Shown: one piece after another, positions 60,190 through 64,000 of the stretch
Position numbering within the stretch: the first letter of the stretch is position 1
Layout of the letters: the number at the start of each line of letters is the position of its first letter
DNA from: Scandinavium hiltneri
GTDB taxonomy: Bacteria; Pseudomonadota; Gammaproteobacteria; Enterobacterales; Enterobacteriaceae
Direction of reading: 5' to 3'
Assembly (NCBI RefSeq): GCF_024764835.1
Contig: NZ_JALIGE010000073.1
Coordinates: forward strand, 366,796 to 430,795
Length of the DNA: 64,000 nucleotides
The notes under the pieces: generated by a model
Databases searched by the model: none
Told to the model about the DNA's origin: nothing
Seen by the model: only the letters and a program-made list of their open reading frames with translations
Position numbers and translations under genes: made by a program

Positions 60190-61265
60190 ATAATGCAGCT
60201 TGCCTTTTCCTGTCGTGCGACCGGCGTCAGTCCTCCCGGCGCATACAGCCAGTGGATGCTCTCCTCATATGCCGCGCGGCCATCCGCGTATAACGGCGTC
60301 TCCGCTATCAGCTGGTCCCCGCTCCACTGGTATTCACACCCTACCGCCCTTGTCCCGGCGGCGATGTCTGACCGCTTTTCCTTGCGGATGCGCCGCCCGA
60401 ACGGGTCATACGCATAACGCCACCGCTCACCGCCCGGGGTGATAAACTCGCTCAGCTGGCTGTGCGCATTCCACCGGTAACGCCACCGCTGTGGCCGCCA
60501 GCCATCCCGGCACAACCGCTTCTCTGTCAGTCGGCCGGCGGCGTCGTACCGGTATTCACAGTCCCCCCGACTCGCCACCAGTTCGGCCGCGTCTCGCACC
60601 GGCTTGTCCTCGGTGTGGACGTAGCGCATGAACATCACGACGGTCTTGTGCGCCGTCAGCGCCATGCCGACCTTGACCGGGATGCCCGAATTGGCAATGT
60701 CGGTGGCCGAACGGTGGCGGATGCCGTGCGTGCCCACGTGCGTGGCGCCAGCCGCCTTGAGCACTCGGCTCCAGCCACCGTAGTACTCGCCCGTGGTCAG
60801 ATGCTTGCCGGCGTGGCTCGGAGAAGGCAGCACGTAGCGGCTGCCTTCTTGCCGGGGTGCCGTCGAGAGTAGCCGATAGGCTTCCTCGCTCATGGGCTTG
60901 GACATGCCGCCGGTCTTGCTGTCAGGCCAGACGACGCGCCGGTTCTGCAGGTCAACCCAGTCCCATTCCAGCGCAATGATTTCCGAGCGGCGGCCAGCGA
61001 ACTCGAATTGCAGGCGGATGCCCAGAGGGATGACGTAGTTCTCCAACCCCTCCGACTCGATCCTGTCGAGCTGCCGGAACAAGTTGCCCATTTCTTCATC
61101 GCTGATGAGGTGGGTGGATTTGCCAGCAGGGAACATCGGAACGTGACGGCAAGGGTTGGTGCCATCGGGCCGATAGCCCCATAGTAAGCGTCCAGCGAGA
61201 GCCGTCTGGTCATAATCTGATTCATCCGACAAAGTGGTGTCCACCAAATTAGTAGTGGGAACCAT
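60183..61265 (-). pseudogene. Chimera: tyrosine-recombinase catalytic domain fused to Rhs fragment
   Basis: A 360-codon frame built from unrelated pieces. The first ~12 codons run antisense through an IS66 end. Codons about 25-230 are a phage/ICE-type tyrosine recombinase lacking its N-terminal arm (Arg in EFAGRRSEIIALEWDWVD, HGIRHRSATDIANSG, final Tyr in MRYVHTEDKP). After VASRGD it continues in frame as Rhs YD repeats (CEYRYDAAGRLTEKRLCRDG, WRYAYDPFGRRIRKE) and ends at a frameshift where the Rhs core should read on into 60189-59518. Probably the product of recombination; not a natural gene. Confidence 0.75.
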
Positions 61266-61404
61266 ATGCAGAAAAATGTGACTCCCGGCAGGCGTAAGGG
61301 CTGCCCTAATTATTCTCCTGAGTTTAAGCAGCAGCTTGTTGCAGCCTCCTGCGAACCCGGTATCTCCATCTCAAAACTGGCGCTCGAAAATGGATCAGCG
61401 CCGT
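61266..61404 (+). mobile_element. IS66-family tnpA (orf1) fragment
   Basis: QKNVTPGRRKGCPNYSPEFK ... SISKLALENG is the N-terminus of IS66 TnpA. It breaks off at about 61400, where the sequence becomes the 3' end of a minus-strand gene. No terminal repeat is preserved on its left side. Confidence 0.75.
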
Positions 61405-62174
61405 TTCTGAGCCTTCCTGTAATCATCAATCAGGATAATATTATTACCCTGCTCACTAGCCGTCTGCGGCATATCGTGCAGTTCAGTCCCGCCCATCAGC
61501 ATCGTGCGTCTGACGTCCTTTATCTGAGCAAGCGCCTGTTCGGCTTCGGAATAAGTGTTACCGGAATACTGCGTCATCCAGCTCAGAAGCATCTTTTCAT
61601 CGACCTGGAGATCAAACGGCTCACCTTTACGGCAGCGCCAGTCACGATTCAGCCGCAGGTCAAATTCGAGCGCAATTTCTTCATCGCCAGGAAAAGCACC
61701 TGTGCTGTGTAAGGTATCCTGGTAGATCGCACTCACCTGATTGATGTGAGTCATCGTGCTGCGGTCAGTCTGCTGATAAAAGCGTAATTCCCTGTGTTGG
61801 GCAAAGAAATAGTCGATTGCGGCGTCCATCTGTTCTCGCGTAAACAGCGAAAAATCGGTGCCCAGCCATTCGATGCCATTGATTAACCGGCCATTGAGTC
61901 GCTCAACAAAACTATTTACATCGCCTTTGCGGACCTGATGAATAACATGAACCCAGCGAGTACTGAACTCCATTGCAATCAGGCTGGTAGAGCGTCCCAT
62001 TTTCACCGCATGAACAACCCACTGAATAATGCCCTGTGGAGTTAACCTCTCCTGCCGTTCAATGAGGGTTTCCCGCACAGACGCTGCAGGCTCAAAGAAA
62101 CCTTCATCATGGCCTTTTTTATATTTCCCATAGAGATGCAGAGCAGCGGCAGAGGAGCAATTGATAACCATCAT
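61395..62174 (-). CDS. Conserved hypothetical protein (possibly DUF6933-like)
   Basis: 259 aa, apparently intact, though its last few codons and stop lie at the junction with the IS66 fragment. It starts MVINCSSAAALHLYGKYKKG and contains WVVHAVKMGRSTSLIAMEFS, SFVERLNGRLINGIEWLG and FDLRLNRDWRCRKGEPFDLQ. The opening recalls the DUF6933 family but I am not certain. No membrane segment or signal. It lies among mobile debris and may be island cargo. Confidence 0.6.
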   Translation of the reverse strand: MMVINCSSAAALHLYGKYKKGHDEGFFEPAASVRETLIERQERLTPQGIIQWVVHAVKMGRSTSLIAMEFSTRWVHVIHQVRKGDVNSFVERLNGRLINGIEWLGTDFSLFTREQMDAAIDYFFAQHRELRFYQQTDRSTMTHINQVSAIYQDTLHSTGAFPGDEEIALEFDLRLNRDWRCRKGEPFDLQVDEKMLLSWMTQYSGNTYSEAEQALAQIKDVRRTMLMGGTELHDMPQTASEQGNNIILIDDYRKAQKRR

Positions 62175-62382
62175 GACGAAGTGTCCTTATCAGCGAAGCG
62201 GCAGTTGCTCAAAGAAGCACATCTCACCTCCTCCAGGCAACAGACAGATAGCAAGCATACAAAATCCGTCGCAGATATTAAATATCGACACAAAATTCAG
62301 GCTATTGATACAGACTGGCTGTTGTCCATTCCGTTGATTAGCGGACAATGGTGATTCATAAGACTGAAAGGAAACTGGCATC

Positions 62383-62799
62383 ATGAGTAAAGCGATTGAT
62401 AATCTACAAGCCGCAATGCAAAAGGCGATGGCTGGTCGTCCTGCCGTAGGGGGATTTCCGTATCTGGCTGAAACACTCAGGGCTGCAGGCGTGAAAATAA
62501 ATGAATGGAACTTGCCTTCCTGTCAGAGCCTGTATTTCACCGATAATGGTCCTGTGGTGATGCAAGGGCTACCTCTGGTAACAGGCCTTGCTGATGTCCC
62601 CGCATTTAACAAAGATGCGGTCATTCATGCGCTACGTGAAGATCAGGCGGGAAGAACAACGTTTCCTGACTTTCTGGTTGCGATCTGGAATGCAGGGGTG
62701 GTCCGATATATCGCAGATTTTAGTGGACGCCAGGTCACATACTTTGGGTACAATGACGAAAGCTACGTTGAAGCCTACCCGGAAGTGACCGTCAGTTAA
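62383..62799 (+). CDS. DUF1398 (YbcV-like) family protein
   Basis: 138 aa with the DUF1398 pattern: an N-terminal helix, GGFPYLAETLRAAGVKINEW, then FLVAIWNAGVVRYIADFSGR and a C-terminal TYFGYNDESYVEAYPEV. E. coli YbcV is a prophage-carried member of unknown function. Good start context (GGAAAC upstream is modest). It ends 3 bp into the convergent HTH remnant. Confidence 0.7.
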   Translation: MSKAIDNLQAAMQKAMAGRPAVGGFPYLAETLRAAGVKINEWNLPSCQSLYFTDNGPVVMQGLPLVTGLADVPAFNKDAVIHALREDQAGRTTFPDFLVAIWNAGVVRYIADFSGRQVTYFGYNDESYVEAYPEVTVS

Positions 62800-63043
62800 T
62801 CTGCCAGTTTATAGATGGGAATTCTTCTGGTCGTTCCCGTCAGGTTATCAGACACATCGATCCTGTCGGTAGCGATCTTCATACCCGAAGCCCGCAATGT
62901 CGCGATATCTGCAGCAATCCGCTGCATACCAAACCAGAACATCCCATCCAGCGCGGTGACCTGTAAACCGGATCCCAGTGCAAGTCGTAGCCGTTCCCGT
63001 GGCGCTTTAACCTGTTTTGCTATCGCCTGATAGGCCGCTGTCG
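62796..63043 (-). pseudogene. 3' fragment of a HTH-type protein, truncated by IS66
   Basis: The minus strand reads TAAYQAIAKQVKAPRERLRL, then QVTALDGMFWFGMQRIAADI, ATLRASGMKI and TTRRIPIYKLAD before its stop: about 80 codons with a winged-helix-like DIATLRASGMKI element. The reading frame runs into the IS66 terminus at 63044, so the 5' part has been displaced or lost. Confidence 0.55.
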
Positions 63044-63880
63044 GTAAGCGTATGCCGAGAACCGTATTGACGAAGATAAGTTATTCAGCGGACAGGACTG
63101 CGCGCCATGGCAACAGTTCACCAACCCGGTTTATCGGCCAGTCAGCTATAACATCAAGCACATGGTGAAGGTAACGTTCCGGATCGATTCCGTTCAGTTT
63201 GCACGTCCCGATCAGGCTGTACAGCAACGCGCCGCGCTCACCACCATGGTCAGAGCCGAAGAACAGCCAGTTTTTACGACCCAGACTCACCAGTCGCAGG
63301 GCATTCTCCGCGATGTTGTTATCCGCTTCCGCCCAGCCGTCATCTGCGTAGTACGTCAACGCTTGCCACTGGTTCAGGGCATAAGCGAACGCTTTCGCCA
63401 GTTCTGAGTGTCGCGACAGGGTTTTCATCTTTTCGCGCAGCCAGCTCTCCATGGATTTCAGGAGCGGTTTCGTTTTCAACTGGCGTTCGGCAAGCCGCTG
63501 TTCTGCTGGCATTCCCCTGATATCCGCTTCGATGGCATACAACTCGCCGATCCGTTTCAGTGCTTCATCTGTGAGCGCGGAGGGAGTGCGGACGTGAACA
63601 TCATGGATTTTACGCCGGGCATGGGCCCAGCAGGCGGCTTCCTTTATATGTCCTTCCCGGTAGAGTTCGTTGAAGCCTGCATAGGCATCCGCCTGCAGCA
63701 CACCGCTGAAGCCGGCAAGATGGCTCTGCGGGTGGAGGCCTTTTCTGTCCGGGCTGTACGCGAACCAGACCGCTGGTGCCAGCGAAGAACCCGCGTTGCG
63801 GTCGTCGCGAACGTACGTCCATAAGCGCCCGGTCTTCGTTTTTTTGTTGCCCGGCAGCAGGACCGGGACCGGCGGTCGAG
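63044..63880 (-). mobile_element. IS66-family element, tnpC 3' half and terminus
   Basis: GTAAGCGTATGCCGAGAACC at 63044 is the terminal inverted repeat (IS66-type GTAAGCG end). The tnpC stop is at 63081. Reading upstream on the minus strand the frame stays open to about 63880, where a group II intron begins. The other end lies outside the window. Confidence 0.85.
63081..63880 (-). CDS. IS66 transposase TnpC, C-terminal portion (interrupted by intron)
   Basis: About 266 codons: PPVPVLLPGNKKTKTGRLWT, YVRDDRNAGSSLAPAVWFAY, GVLQADAYAGFNELY, HVRTPSALTDEALKRIGELY, YYADDGWAEADNNIAENALR and KNWLFFGSDHGGERGA are conserved IS66 TnpC stretches, with the DDE residues in LQADAY and the AEADNNIAENALR helix. 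There is no internal stop; the frame is interrupted only by the intron at 63881. Confidence 0.85.
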
Positions 63881-64000
63881 TAGACCAGAGGGATCCTCCC
63901 CCTCTGGCCGCTCACAGAACCGTACGTGAAGCTCTCACCTCATACGGCTCCTGTTATTCAACTCTATCTGATCATGAACTTCCAGTGTACAAACAGTGTC
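63881..64000 (-). mobile_element. 3' end of a group II intron (domains V-VI)
   Basis: On the minus strand GAGCCGTATGAGGTGAGAGC then TTCACGTACGGTTCT (63950-63916) folds as the 34-nt catalytic domain V. It is followed by a CAGAGGGGGAGGATCCCTCTG stem compatible with domain VI and a 3' end ...CTAC at about 63880. The ribozyme and reverse-transcriptase portion lies beyond base 64000. Confidence 0.8.

Noticed and set aside
1..64000. CRISPR arrays and tRNA/rRNA genes
   Set aside because: No regularly spaced repeats and no cloverleaf-like or rRNA sequence was recognised on either strand.

Overview
The window is chromosomal DNA from a member of the Enterobacteriaceae. The first 14 kb carries the conserved block chaC-chaB-chaA / kdsA-sirB1-prmC-prfA-hemA / lolB-ispE-prs / dauA / ychH / pth-ychF, with proteins nearly identical to their E. 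coli relatives. The accessory content (iac-cat, aspD/aspT, hut transport) points to an environmental or plant-associated Enterobacter/Lelliottia/Leclercia-like organism rather than E. coli. The genus is an inference.

Layout. (1) 1-14,100: core housekeeping genes for cation/proton exchange, KDO synthesis, translation termination, haem synthesis, lipoprotein sorting, isoprenoid and PRPP synthesis, and peptidyl-tRNA recycling. Two small decays stand out: sirB2 is missing between sirB1 and prmC, and a GNAT acetyltransferase is reduced to 39 codons. (2) 14,100-23,660: an AT-rich island with P4-type integrase remnants at both ends, repeated GAGTACA motifs at both ends, and a complete IS3-family element. 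Its cargo is two large genes: a 1343-aa XRE-HTH protein with a nuclease-like domain, and a 1004-aa SF2 helicase. This is the best candidate for an undescribed, probably defensive, system. (3) 23,766-32,750: glutathione peroxidase, an aspartate 4-decarboxylase with two tandem AspT-type antiporters, and a YdeP-type molybdopterin oxidoreductase. The theme is proton-motive or acid-stress decarboxylation. (4) 32,756-44,575: a complete iac operon for indole-3-acetic acid degradation (iacR, iacH-A-B-I-C-D-E-F-G), an MFS transporter and catB-catC-catA, all on the minus strand. Together they should take indole-3-acetate to catechol and then to the beta-ketoadipate enol-lactone level. (5) 44,737-50,055: a GlxA/AraC-type regulator, an extra GAPDH, and a three-gene envelope module (SH3 lipoprotein, secreted protein, membrane pseudokinase). 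(6) 50,134-58,786: a hut-type locus. An NCS1 permease, a HutH homologue that lacks the Ala-Ser-Gly MIO motif, and a polar-amino-acid ABC transporter run leftward. hutD and hutU run rightward. Palindromes resembling HutC operators lie between them, but hutC, hutG and hutI are not in the window. (7) 58,858-64,000: a mobile-element graveyard. It holds an IS4-like end, an Rhs C-terminal tip with a TNT-type NADase toxin and a probable immunity gene, an integrase fused in frame to an Rhs fragment, two IS66 fragments, a DUF1398-like gene, and the 3' end of a group II intron inside IS66 tnpC.

No tRNA, rRNA or CRISPR array was seen. Function calls rest on recognised protein families read by eye. Promoters, operators and attachment sites are inferences.
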